From: Sphingomonas sp. JC676
Lineage (GTDB): Bacteria; Pseudomonadota; Alphaproteobacteria; Sphingomonadales; Sphingomonadaceae
Assembly: GCF_014489075.1 (NCBI RefSeq)
Contig: NZ_JACTGR010000001.1
Span: forward strand, 558,001-622,000
Direction of reading: 5' to 3'
Length of the DNA: 64,000 nucleotides
A program made the translations under genes and the position numbers. Of the stretch, positions 24,839 to 32,668 are shown piece by piece. Position 1 is the first letter of the stretch, and the number at the start of each line of letters is the position of its first letter. The notes under the pieces were generated by a model. It was not told where the DNA came from. It was given only the letters and a program-made list of their open reading frames with translations, and made no database searches.

Positions 24839-26536
24839 ATGGCCGTAGAGACGACCGTGGACGCGCTGCCGAAGCATCACCGCGCGACGCAAAGCGAGAA
24901 GCTGGTGATCGCCGCTTCCTCGCTGGGTACCGTGTTCGAATGGTACGATTTTTACCTCTATGGCCTGCTCGTCACCAACATCAGCGCGCACTTCCTGACC
25001 GGGCTCAACGACACGACCGGGTTCATCTTCGCGCTCGCGGTGTTCGCCGCCGGATTCGCGGTCCGGCCGTTCGGCGCGCTGGTGTTCGGGCGAATCGGCG
25101 ATCTGGTGGGGCGCAAGAACACCTTCCTCGTCACCATGGGAATCATGGGCCTCTCGACCTTCTGCGTTGGCCTGCTGCCGGGATTCGACATGATCGGGCT
25201 CGCCGCACCGCTCATCCTGATCGCGCTCCGGCTGCTCCAGGGCCTCGCGCTGGGCGGTGAATATGGTGGTGCTGCGACCTATGTCGCCGAGCATGCACCC
25301 GAGGGGAAGCGCGGGCTCTATACGAGCTGGATCCAGACGACCGCGACCCTGGGGCTGTTCGCCGCGCTGCTGGTGGTGATCGGGACACGCGCGGCGCTGG
25401 GCGAGGCGGCCTTCGCCGACTGGGGCTGGCGCGTGCCGTTCCTCGTCTCGATCGCGCTGCTCGCCGTCTCGATGTGGATCCGCTTCCAGCTCGCCGAGAG
25501 CCCGGTGTTCCAGAAGATGAAGGACGAGGGGACGACGTCGAAGGCGCCGCTGACCGAGTCCTTCGCCAAATGGGGCAACCTCAAACTTGTGCTGGTCGCG
25601 TTGTTCGGCGCGGTGATGGGGCAGGCGGTGGTCTGGTATGCCGGGCAGTTCTATGCGCTGTTCTTCCTCGAGAAGACGCTGAAGGTCGACGGCGTCACCA
25701 CCAACATGATGATCGCAGTCGCGCTGGTGATCGGGACCCCGTTCTTCGTGCTGTTCGGCTGGCTGAGCGACAAGATCGGACGCAAGCCGATCATCCTGAC
25801 CGGCTGCGCGCTGGCGGCGATCACCTATTTCCCGCTGTTCGGGATGCTGACCGAGGCGGCCAATCCCGCGCTCGCCGCTGCGCAGCGCACCGCGCCGGTG
25901 CATCTGGTCCTGGACCCCGGGCATTGCTCGGTCCAGTTCGACCCGATCGGCCGGAACAAGTTCGATTCCAAGTCCTGCGACGTCGCCAGGGCGTATCTGG
26001 CCAAGTCGGGCGTACCCTATAGGATCACGCACTGGGCGAAAGATCCGGACGCGGGCGCGCCGCCGTCGCGGACCCAATTGCAGATCGGCAACCGGGTGGC
26101 GCTCGAGATGGACGACGGCACCCTGATCGATCCCGAGACGCGCAAGGCGGTGGTCGCCAGATACCAGGCCATGATGCACGCCGCGCTGGTCGAGGCGGGC
26201 TATCCTGCCCAGGCCGATCCGGCGCGCGTCAACAAGCCGCTGGTGATCGCGATCCTGACCGCGCTGATCCTGATGGTGACGATGGTCTATGGCCCGATCG
26301 CGGCGATGCTGGTCGAGCTCTTCCCCAGCCGCATCCGCTACACCTCGATGAGCCTGCCCTACCATATCGGCAATGGCTGGTTCGGCGGCTTCCTGCCCGC
26401 GACCGCCTTCGCGATGGTCGCGGCCACCGGGGATATCTATTACGGGCTCTGGTATCCCGTGGTGGTGGCCGCGGCGACGGTGCTGATCGGAGTGTTCCTG
26501 CTGCCGGAGACCTTCCGGCGGAGCATCGACGACTAA
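24839..26536 (+). CDS. MFS transporter, metabolite:H+ symporter (ProP/ShiA-like)
   Basis: Twelve-helix inner-membrane carrier of the major facilitator superfamily, 565 residues. The N-terminal EWYDFYLYG motif, GALVFGRIGDLVGRKNTF (MFS signature between helices 2 and 3) and the GGEYGGAATYVAEHAP loop place it in the metabolite:H+ symporter group, which moves proline, betaine, alpha-ketoglutarate or shikimate. A second signature, GWLSDKIGRKP, marks the other half. A hydrophilic loop of about 125 residues (around 337-465) with two Cys splits helices 8 and 9; longer loops are known in a subgroup of this family and here probably face the periplasm. AGAGGGAAGAGGGA precedes the ATG. The stop overlaps the convergent dehydrogenase stop. 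The substrate is unknown. Confidence 0.85.
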   Translation: MAVETTVDALPKHHRATQSEKLVIAASSLGTVFEWYDFYLYGLLVTNISAHFLTGLNDTTGFIFALAVFAAGFAVRPFGALVFGRIGDLVGRKNTFLVTMGIMGLSTFCVGLLPGFDMIGLAAPLILIALRLLQGLALGGEYGGAATYVAEHAPEGKRGLYTSWIQTTATLGLFAALLVVIGTRAALGEAAFADWGWRVPFLVSIALLAVSMWIRFQLAESPVFQKMKDEGTTSKAPLTESFAKWGNLKLVLVALFGAVMGQAVVWYAGQFYALFFLEKTLKVDGVTTNMMIAVALVIGTPFFVLFGWLSDKIGRKPIILTGCALAAITYFPLFGMLTEAANPALAAAQRTAPVHLVLDPGHCSVQFDPIGRNKFDSKSCDVARAYLAKSGVPYRITHWAKDPDAGAPPSRTQLQIGNRVALEMDDGTLIDPETRKAVVARYQAMMHAALVEAGYPAQADPARVNKPLVIAILTALILMVTMVYGPIAAMLVELFPSRIRYTSMSLPYHIGNGWFGGFLPATAFAMVAATGDIYYGLWYPVVVAAATVLIGVFLLPETFRRSIDD

Positions 26537-27405
26537 CCGAGCTTGGCGATTGTGGCGGCCATCGCCGTCACGTCGACATCCTCACCTTCGGTCGCGACCG
26601 TTTCGGCGAGGTGCGCCTTCAGCAGGTCGAGCAGCGGCATGGGCTGGCCCAGTGTCGCCGCGGCCTCGCCGGCGAGGCGCATGTCCTTGAGGCCGAGCGG
26701 CGCGGCGAAGCCGGCGGGGCGGTGGCGCTGCTCGGCGATCGGTGGGCCGTAGATCTTGTGGATCGTGCCGTCGAACAGGGTGCCGGACAGGACCTCGAGC
26801 ATCTGCGCACGCGCGACGCCGCCGCGCTCGGCCAGCGCCATCGCCTCGCCATAGGCCTCGACGGTCGACATGATCATGAAGTTGCCGGCGAGCTTGACGA
26901 GGTTGGCGGCGGAGGGCGCTTCGCCGACGCGGAACACGGTGCGGCCGATCACATCGAACAAGGGCTGCGCGGCATCGAGCGCATCGGGCGCGCCGGCGGC
27001 GACGATCCAGAGCTGGCCCGCCTCGGCGACGGCGGGGCGACCGAAGACGGGTGCGGAGACGAAGCGCTGGCCGCGATCGGCGTGGAGGCCGGCGATGCGC
27101 TCCGAGGCGGCGACCGAGATCGTGCTGTGCGAGATGTGGAGCGCGCCGACGGGCAGACCCGCGAGGATGCCTTCTTCGCCTTCGAGGACGCTCAACAGCG
27201 CGTCGTCATCGGCGAGCATGGTGAAGACTGCATCCGCACCTTCGGCTGCTTCGCGGGGCGTGGCGGCAAGCACGGCGCCTTGCGTGACCAACTCCTCGGC
27301 CTTTTGCGGCGAGCGGTTCCAGACGCGAAGTTCATGCCCCGCCTTGAGCAGGTTGGCGGCGATGCCGGCGCCCATCTGTCCGAGCCCCAGAAATCCTAGC
27401 CGCAT
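26533..27405 (-). CDS. 3-hydroxyisobutyrate-dehydrogenase-like NAD(P) oxidoreductase
   Basis: Beta-hydroxyacid dehydrogenase of 290 residues. An N-terminal Rossmann fold starts with FLGLGQMGAGIAANL; the substrate segment HISHSTISVAASERI and the catalytic-Lys segment NLVKLAGNFMIM follow, and the C-terminal half is all-helical. Family members reduce or oxidise 3-hydroxyisobutyrate, tartronate semialdehyde or succinate semialdehyde. 3-Hydroxyisobutyrate would be a valine intermediate, consistent with branched-chain catabolism elsewhere in the window, but the pathway assignment is inference. A GGAGAA Shine-Dalgarno precedes the ATG. Its TAG stop overlaps the convergent MFS stop in the four bases CTAA. 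It follows the 45-residue membrane peptide by 54 bases on the same strand. Confidence 0.85.
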   Translation of the reverse strand: MRLGFLGLGQMGAGIAANLLKAGHELRVWNRSPQKAEELVTQGAVLAATPREAAEGADAVFTMLADDDALLSVLEGEEGILAGLPVGALHISHSTISVAASERIAGLHADRGQRFVSAPVFGRPAVAEAGQLWIVAAGAPDALDAAQPLFDVIGRTVFRVGEAPSAANLVKLAGNFMIMSTVEAYGEAMALAERGGVARAQMLEVLSGTLFDGTIHKIYGPPIAEQRHRPAGFAAPLGLKDMRLAGEAAATLGQPMPLLDLLKAHLAETVATEGEDVDVTAMAATIAKLG

Positions 27406-27459
27406 ATTGCTTCTCCGTCAGTGCTGCGCGAGCCCAGGTGGGCGGGACGCACGGACAGT

Positions 27460-27597
27460 TCAACGGGGCGTGGCGCGCGCTTCGACATAATGCGTATCGC
27501 GGAAGGTGAGGCGCAGCTGCTCGGGCCTGATCGCCGCCTGGACGATCACCGCAAACAAGAGCGTGGCGAGCCCGGCGAGCCCGACGCGTACCCTCAT
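27460..27597 (-). CDS. 45-residue single-span membrane peptide, unknown function
   Basis: A short frame starts with an ATG that overlaps the stop of the upstream alpha/beta hydrolase as ATGA and ends TGA at 27460. The product starts MRVRVGLAGLATLLFAVIVQAA: two Arg, then about 17 hydrophobic residues, then a polar basic tail ending EARATPR. It could be a single membrane span or a signal-peptide-like N-terminus with a tail of about 23 residues. Translational coupling and good coding composition argue that it is real. No family is recognised. A downstream gap of 54 bases leads to the dehydrogenase. Confidence 0.55.
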   Translation of the reverse strand: MRVRVGLAGLATLLFAVIVQAAIRPEQLRLTFRDTHYVEARATPR

Positions 27598-28514
27598 TTG
27601 ACGGACTCGAGGAAGGCGCGGACGAGATTCACCGTCTCGGTCGGGTTCTCCTCCATGATCCAGTGGCCCGAATTATGGACGACCGCCTCCTGCACGTTGG
27701 TTGCGGCGGCGCGCATGATCACGGCCATGAACGGGCCGAACGACGTCTCGCCGCCGACCGCGAGCACGGGCATGGGAAGCCGCGCACCGGTGGCGAGCCA
27801 GGCACGATTGTCGATCACGTCCTGATCGAAGGCTCCGAATTGGGAGAAGCCCGAATGCATTGCGCCGGGCATCGCGTAGAGCGCGGCATAATGCTGGCGG
27901 TCGGCTTCGGGGAAGTGGGCGGGAACGGCCGAGAATTCGTTCCAGAAGCGATCGAGATAGATGCGCTCGCGGCCCGCCACGAGGCGCTCCATGTCCGGCC
28001 CGCCGAAGCGGAAGTGCCAGACCAACGGGTTCTTGAGGACTTCCTCCCACGGACCGACGCCCGGTATCGGCGCATCGATCAATGCGAAGGCGCGGACCTG
28101 CTCCGGATGCTGGGTGGCGAAGGCGAAGCCGACCATGTTGCCGATGTCGTGCGTGACCAGATCGATCCGGGTGACGTGCAGCGCGGCGAGCACGCCGGCG
28201 AGGTCGCCCGCCTGGGTCTTCTTGTCGAAGCCGCCCGCGGGCTTCGAGGAGAGGCCGAGGCCGCGCAGATCGGGGACGATGACGAAGTGATCGCGCGCCA
28301 GATCCCTGGCCATCGGGATCCACATGTCGCCGGTCTCGCCATAGCCGTGGAGCAGTACCACCGCCGGCCCCTTGCCTCCGCTGCGGACATGGATCGTCGC
28401 GCCGTTGGTGGCGATGTCCTGCGTCTTGAAGCCCGGAGGAAAATCGAAATTCTGGGAGAGGGCGGGCATCGTCGCGAACAGGGAGGCGAGAATTGCCGAC
28501 AGGATCAGGCGCAT
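27594..28514 (-). CDS. exported alpha/beta hydrolase with Asp nucleophile (epoxide hydrolase/dehalogenase-like)
   Basis: 306 residues from the ATG at 28514, which has GGAGAG upstream and gives a signal peptide (LILSAILASLFATMPALS, cleavage near residue 20). The alpha/beta fold shows the oxyanion-hole HGYGETGDMW (His 56), a nucleophile elbow THDIGN with Asp 123 instead of Ser, and the catalytic His in HNSGHW near the end. An Asp nucleophile in this elbow is the mark of epoxide hydrolases, haloalkane dehalogenases and fluoroacetate dehalogenases. Export to the periplasm is less usual for this class. An alternative start at 28553 would hide the signal peptide and is rejected. It heads a run with the 45-residue peptide and the dehydrogenase. 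The natural substrate is unknown. Confidence 0.85.
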   Translation of the reverse strand: MRLILSAILASLFATMPALSQNFDFPPGFKTQDIATNGATIHVRSGGKGPAVVLLHGYGETGDMWIPMARDLARDHFVIVPDLRGLGLSSKPAGGFDKKTQAGDLAGVLAALHVTRIDLVTHDIGNMVGFAFATQHPEQVRAFALIDAPIPGVGPWEEVLKNPLVWHFRFGGPDMERLVAGRERIYLDRFWNEFSAVPAHFPEADRQHYAALYAMPGAMHSGFSQFGAFDQDVIDNRAWLATGARLPMPVLAVGGETSFGPFMAVIMRAAATNVQEAVVHNSGHWIMEENPTETVNLVRAFLESVK

Positions 28515-28738
28515 TATGAACTCTCCCTCTGGTTTCCTCCGTCCTAAGCGCATCCCGCCGCGTGGCCATTATCCTAAGGTGTGACTGTAACAGACCATCG
28601 CTCCACACATGTTCGCTGCCATGGCGTTCGTCTATCAACCGTTCATGTGGGGAGGGGTAGCGCGCGCGATCGAGGAGCGAAACCGAGCGGACATGCGGGA
28701 TCAATATTGTTTCCGACGCGCCTAGTGAGGACGAAGCG

Positions 28739-29509
28739 ATGATTCGAAATGCCCAGGCGCCGCGCCGTCTAAGAATCCTGCCGCGGGGATGGAAGGGGCG
28801 GACGGCGCTGGTCGTTGCTTTCCTGGCCGGCGCGATCCTGATCCTCTATGCGGTCGCCGGCTTTTTCGACCGTGACCCCGTCCATCTGTTCGGCATGGAG
28901 GACGGCAGCAAGCCGGTCGCCGCCGTCTATTTCTCCGGCGACATGGGGCTGCGCTTCGGCATGGGCCCCTATGTCGCGGGTGCGCTGGCCAAGGCTGGCG
29001 TGCCGGTGCTGGGCGTGAGCTCGTCGACCGCCTTTGCGCGGCACCGCAGCCGCGAGGAAGTCGATGCGATCGTCGCCAACGCGATCCGCGACACGCTGAT
29101 GCGCACCGGCGCGGAGAAGATCATCGTGCTCGGCCAGTCCTTCGGCGCCGACATGGTGCGGGTCGGCTTGGTGTCGCTGCCCGCGGACCTGCGCGCGCGG
29201 GTTGTCGCGGTCGTGCTCGTCGTGCCCGGCGAGACCGCCTATTTCCGGGCCGACCCCACGAACATCGCCTATACGGGCACGCCCGATGCCGACGCATCGA
29301 GTGCGCGCAAGCTCGACTGGGTGCCGCTCACCTGCATCTGGGGAAAAGCGGAGACGGACAGCTTGTGTCCCTTGCTGCTGAGCCCCAATGTGCGGCGGAT
29401 TCCGCTCCCCGGCGGGCATTTCCTGCAGAACGACCATGACTTGCTCGTGCGAACGATCTTCGCTTCGCTCGGCACCTTGATTCCAGCCCCGATGGAGCCA
29501 TCCCAATGA
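28739..29509 (+). CDS. AcvB/VirJ-like lipid hydrolase domain protein
   Basis: 256-residue inner-membrane-anchored alpha/beta hydrolase of the VirJ/AcvB type. One membrane span (about residues 22-43) puts the catalytic domain in the periplasm, and the nucleophile motif GQSFG has Ser 134. The C-terminal GGHFLQNDHD gives a candidate catalytic His. In Agrobacterium and Rhizobium, AcvB hydrolyses lysyl-phosphatidylglycerol and is encoded next to its synthase LpiA; here an MprF gene follows two genes downstream, which supports the same role. AcvB usually has two VirJ domains, so this single-domain form resembles VirJ in size. The stop overlaps the DUF2147 start as ATGA. Confidence 0.8.
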   Translation: MIRNAQAPRRLRILPRGWKGRTALVVAFLAGAILILYAVAGFFDRDPVHLFGMEDGSKPVAAVYFSGDMGLRFGMGPYVAGALAKAGVPVLGVSSSTAFARHRSREEVDAIVANAIRDTLMRTGAEKIIVLGQSFGADMVRVGLVSLPADLRARVVAVVLVVPGETAYFRADPTNIAYTGTPDADASSARKLDWVPLTCIWGKAETDSLCPLLLSPNVRRIPLPGGHFLQNDHDLLVRTIFASLGTLIPAPMEPSQ

Positions 29510-29910
29510 GAGCATTCGCCCTGCCGTTCCTGCTGATATGCGCCGCAACGGCCGCCTATGCCGCACCGCCGACGGTCGCGACGCCGATCGGCACCTGGCA
29601 AAATCCGAAGCGCACGATCGCGGTGCGCGTAGAGCAATGCGGCGGCGAGCTGTGCGGGAAGATCGTCTCCGCCACGCCCGAGGCGCTGGCGGACGCGCGC
29701 GACGCCGGCGTGACCAATCTGATCGGCACCGAATTGCTGCGCGACTATCGGCCGACGGGCCAGGGCCACTGGTCCGGCACGGTCTATGTGCCCGACATGG
29801 GCCGCAGCTTCTCTTCGCATATCGTCCAGCCCGCGCCGAACACGTTGCGCATCTCGGGCTGCCTGATCGCCGGGTTCCTATGCAAGTCTCAGGACTGGAC
29901 ACGGCTCTGA
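29506..29910 (+). CDS. DUF2147 exported protein
   Basis: 134-residue protein with a signal peptide (ALPFLLICAATAAYA, cut near residue 19) and a mature lipocalin-like DUF2147 domain: GTWQNPKRTIAVRVEQC at the start, a Cys pair in CGGELCGKI, and the end CLIAGFLCKSQDW. DUF2147 proteins are usually of unknown function and commonly begin with the same GxW...R.V motif. It is translationally coupled to the AcvB-like gene and overlaps the mprF start by 31 bases. This makes a three-gene operon and hints at a periplasmic role in aminoacyl-lipid turnover, which is speculative. Confidence 0.8.
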   Translation: MRAFALPFLLICAATAAYAAPPTVATPIGTWQNPKRTIAVRVEQCGGELCGKIVSATPEALADARDAGVTNLIGTELLRDYRPTGQGHWSGTVYVPDMGRSFSSHIVQPAPNTLRISGCLIAGFLCKSQDWTRL

Positions 29911-32477
29911 CCGGTGCAGCCGCCCGTCCCGGCGGCCGCATCGCCGCCTTTGCCAAGCGCAACCGCCGTCTGCTGATCGGGCTGGCGATCCTGGCGGTCG
30001 CGCTGCTGGGATTCGAGGCACTGCGCACGATCCTGGCCGAAGTGCATCTGAAGGATGTACGCCACGCGCTGCATGCGATCGGCTTCGACCGGATCGCGAT
30101 CGCGCTGGGGCTGACTGGGTGCAGCTATCTCGCGCTGACGCTGTACGACTGGTTTGCGGTGCGGACGATCGGCAAGCGGCTCAAATGGCGGACGGCGGCG
30201 CTCGCTTCGTTCACCAGCTATACGCTCAGCCACAATCTGGGGTTGTCGCTGTTCACCGGCGGTTCGGCGCGGTTGCGCGCCTATTCGGCGGCGGGGCTCG
30301 AATTCGCCGATGTCGCACGGATCACGCTGATCGCGTCGGGGACGTTCTGGGCGGGCATTTTCGCGGTCACCTCGGTCGCGCTGATGCTGGCGCACAGCCC
30401 GATCGACATCGGCGTATTCACGATCGGGCGGGCGGCCCAGCACGTGCTGGGTGCCCTGTTCGTCGCGGGGATCGGCCTAGTCATCACGCTCCGGGCGCGG
30501 GGTTTGCGCGAGTTGCGGGTCGGCAGCGCGACCATGCCGCTGCCGGGCGCGCGCACGATGCTGGCGCAGATCGCGGTGGCGGCGTTCGACCTCGCTTGTG
30601 CCTCGGGCGCGCTGTTCGTGCTGGTGCCGCATGCCGATCCGGCCTTGTTCGGCACCTTCTTCCTTGCCTATGCGCTGGCGGTGATCGTCGCGATGATCAC
30701 CCATGTACCGGGCGGCGTCGGCGTGTTCGAGGCGACGATCCTGGCGCTGGTGCCGCTGGCGAACAGCGACCTGTTCGCGGCTTTGCTGCTCTACCGCGTC
30801 ATCTACTATTTGCTGCCGCTCGGCGTGGCCGGCGGGATCATGGTCGGGCTCGAGGGGCATCGGCTGCGGCACCCGCTCGTGGCCGGACTTTCGGCGGCGC
30901 AGAGCGTGGGGCAGGCGCTGGCGCCCTCGCTGGCGGCCTTGCTCGTGTTCGGCGGGGGGATCGTGCTGCTCGTCTCGGGCGCGCTGCCCGGCGTGCATGG
31001 CCGCATGCTCTCGCTCGAGGAACTGCTGCCGCTGCCCTTTGTCGAGGGATCGCACTTCGTGGCGAGCCTGGTGGGGACGGCGCTGCTGCTGACCGCACCG
31101 GCGCTGCAGGCGCGCCTCCGGAGCGGGTTTCTGGCGGGGCGGGCACTGCTGCTCGCGGGCGCCTTGTTCTCGCTGCTCAAGGGCTTCGATTACGAAGAGG
31201 CGATCGTGCTGCTGACCGTCGCCGGGCTACTGCAATATAGCCGGCCGGCCTTTTACCGGACGACCGGGATCGGCGCCGCGCCGCTGGCGCGCTGGTGGTG
31301 GGCGGCGGCGCTGATCGCTCTGGCGCTGAGCATCTGGGCCGGTTTCTTCGCCTATAAGCACGTGCCCTATTCGGATGCCTTGTGGTGGGATTTCGCGTGG
31401 CGGGGCAATGCGCCGCGCTTCCTGCGCGCATCGCTGGGCGCGACGATGCTGGTGGGCGTATGGGCGTTCTGGCGGCTGATGTCGGCCTCGCCCTCCAACG
31501 CGCGCGGCGAGACGCTGCCCGAGGACGTGGCCGAGCGCGCGATCGCGGCATCCCCCCGGGCGGACGCGATGCTCGCCTTCACCGGCGACAAGGACTTTCT
31601 GGTCTCGACCTGCGGCGACGCCTTCCTGATGTATCGCGTGCAGGGGCGCACCTGGATCGTGATGGGCGATCCGGTGGGGCCGGCGGCGGCCTGGCCCGAG
31701 CTGATCTGGGAGCTGCGCCGCCGCTGCGATGCCGCACGCGGGCGATTGTGCCTGTTCCAGGTGAGCATCGACATGCTGCCGCTCGTCGTCGAGCTGGGGC
31801 TCCAGCCGATGAAATATGGCGAGGAGGCGGTGGTCGACCTGCGCGCCGGGTATGCGCTCGCGGGCGCAGCGTACAAGTCGCTACGGCATTCGGTGAACAA
31901 GGCTTTGGCCTCCGGGATCAGCTTCGAGGTTATCCCGGCGGAGCAGGTGCGCGACCATGCCGCCGAGCTCCAGCGCGTTTCCGACGCCTGGCTGGCGCGC
32001 AAGCCGGGAGCGGAGAAGGGATTCAGCCTGGGACGCTTTGATATTGATTATCTTTCGCGTTCGGATTGCGCGGTGCTGCGGCAGGACGGCGCGATCGTCG
32101 CCTTCGCCAATATCTGGGCGACGCCGAGCCGCGAGGAACTGTCGATCGACATGATGCGGCATCTCCCCGAGACGCCCAACGGCACGATGGACTTCCTGTT
32201 CGTGCGGCTGCTCCAGTACGGCGCCGAGCAGGGCTATGCGCGCTTCAACCTGGGGCTGGCGCCGCTGTCGGGGCTGATCGGCGGGCCGCTGGCGCCGATC
32301 TGGTCGCGGCTGGGCGCGGCGGTCTATGGCCATGGCGAGCGCCTCTACGGCTTTTCGGGCCTACGCGCGTTCAAGTCGAAATTCGGACCCACCTGGGTGC
32401 CGCGCTATATCGGCACCTCGCCGGGGCTCTCTGCGCCCCGCGCGCTGATCGATCTCGCCGTGCTGGTGGGCGGATGA
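29880..32477 (+). CDS. mprF: bifunctional lysylphosphatidylglycerol flippase/synthetase MprF
   Basis: 865-residue inner-membrane protein that makes aminoacylated (usually lysyl) phosphatidylglycerol from charged tRNA and flips it to the outer leaflet, lowering surface negative charge and raising resistance to cationic peptides. An N-terminal multi-span flippase domain (segments such as YTLSHNLGLSLFTGGSARLRAY and MITHVPGGVGVFE are family-typical) runs to about residue 330. More helices follow to about residue 520, then a cytosolic DUF2156 GNAT-like synthase domain, with LVSTCGDAFLMYRVQGRTWIVMGDP and SIDMMRHLPETPNGTMDFLF near its end. The ATG at 29880 overlaps DUF2147; the longer open frame upstream is a shadow. 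No further gene of the operon follows. Confidence 0.92.
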   Translation: MQVSGLDTALTGAAARPGGRIAAFAKRNRRLLIGLAILAVALLGFEALRTILAEVHLKDVRHALHAIGFDRIAIALGLTGCSYLALTLYDWFAVRTIGKRLKWRTAALASFTSYTLSHNLGLSLFTGGSARLRAYSAAGLEFADVARITLIASGTFWAGIFAVTSVALMLAHSPIDIGVFTIGRAAQHVLGALFVAGIGLVITLRARGLRELRVGSATMPLPGARTMLAQIAVAAFDLACASGALFVLVPHADPALFGTFFLAYALAVIVAMITHVPGGVGVFEATILALVPLANSDLFAALLLYRVIYYLLPLGVAGGIMVGLEGHRLRHPLVAGLSAAQSVGQALAPSLAALLVFGGGIVLLVSGALPGVHGRMLSLEELLPLPFVEGSHFVASLVGTALLLTAPALQARLRSGFLAGRALLLAGALFSLLKGFDYEEAIVLLTVAGLLQYSRPAFYRTTGIGAAPLARWWWAAALIALALSIWAGFFAYKHVPYSDALWWDFAWRGNAPRFLRASLGATMLVGVWAFWRLMSASPSNARGETLPEDVAERAIAASPRADAMLAFTGDKDFLVSTCGDAFLMYRVQGRTWIVMGDPVGPAAAWPELIWELRRRCDAARGRLCLFQVSIDMLPLVVELGLQPMKYGEEAVVDLRAGYALAGAAYKSLRHSVNKALASGISFEVIPAEQVRDHAAELQRVSDAWLARKPGAEKGFSLGRFDIDYLSRSDCAVLRQDGAIVAFANIWATPSREELSIDMMRHLPETPNGTMDFLFVRLLQYGAEQGYARFNLGLAPLSGLIGGPLAPIWSRLGAAVYGHGERLYGFSGLRAFKSKFGPTWVPRYIGTSPGLSAPRALIDLAVLVGG

Positions 32478-32517
32478 GCATCTCCGCATTGATATAATCG
32501 ATCCTCGATTTTCCTTC

Positions 32518-32529
32518 TTGTATATACAA
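32518..32529. promoter_or_regulatory. HutC-like operator upstream of M14 peptidase
   Basis: TTGTATATACAA is a perfect 12-base palindrome, 140 bases before the M14 start. It matches the near-palindromes at 42345, 48504 and 48677 and the type of site I know for HutC-family GntR repressors. It suggests the peptidase belongs to the histidine regulon. Confidence 0.6.
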
Positions 32530-32550
32530 ATTGCGCGGCTAGGATGCTGC

Positions 32551-32605
32551 ATGAGCGAAAAGATCGCCGTGTAACCGGGCCGTGCGGTTCTCCCGCAAGG
32601 CCCGG
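32551..32605 (+). other. mini-ORF directly followed by a strong hairpin in the M14 leader
   Basis: Between the operator and the peptidase start an eight-codon frame (MSEKIAV, stop TAA at 32572-32574, AGGA upstream) ends exactly where a hairpin begins. The stem CCGGGCCGTGCGG (32575-32587) pairs with CCGCAAGGCCCGG (32593-32605), 12 of 13 positions, with a five-base loop. It could be an attenuator or translation-coupled leader, or a terminator for mprF without a T-run. Which of these holds depends on the transcription start. Confidence 0.4.
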
Positions 32606-32668
32606 TGCCGCATCGGACAAGATCTTGCGCATGCGCAGGGGATCCACGGGCAAAGGGAGACAGAGCAA

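Noticed and set aside
25849..26236. Domain inserted into the MFS transporter
   Set aside because: The long hydrophilic loop looked like a fusion, but related carriers of this group have a similar loop with two Cys, so it is a subgroup feature.
26533..26536. Overlapping convergent stop codons (CTAA) of the MFS and dehydrogenase genes
   Set aside because: Real but unremarkable; dense genomes show many such four-base convergent overlaps.
29538..29879. Longer mprF frame overlapping DUF2147
   Set aside because: The extra residues are a shadow of DUF2147; MprF length and first span fit a start at 29880.
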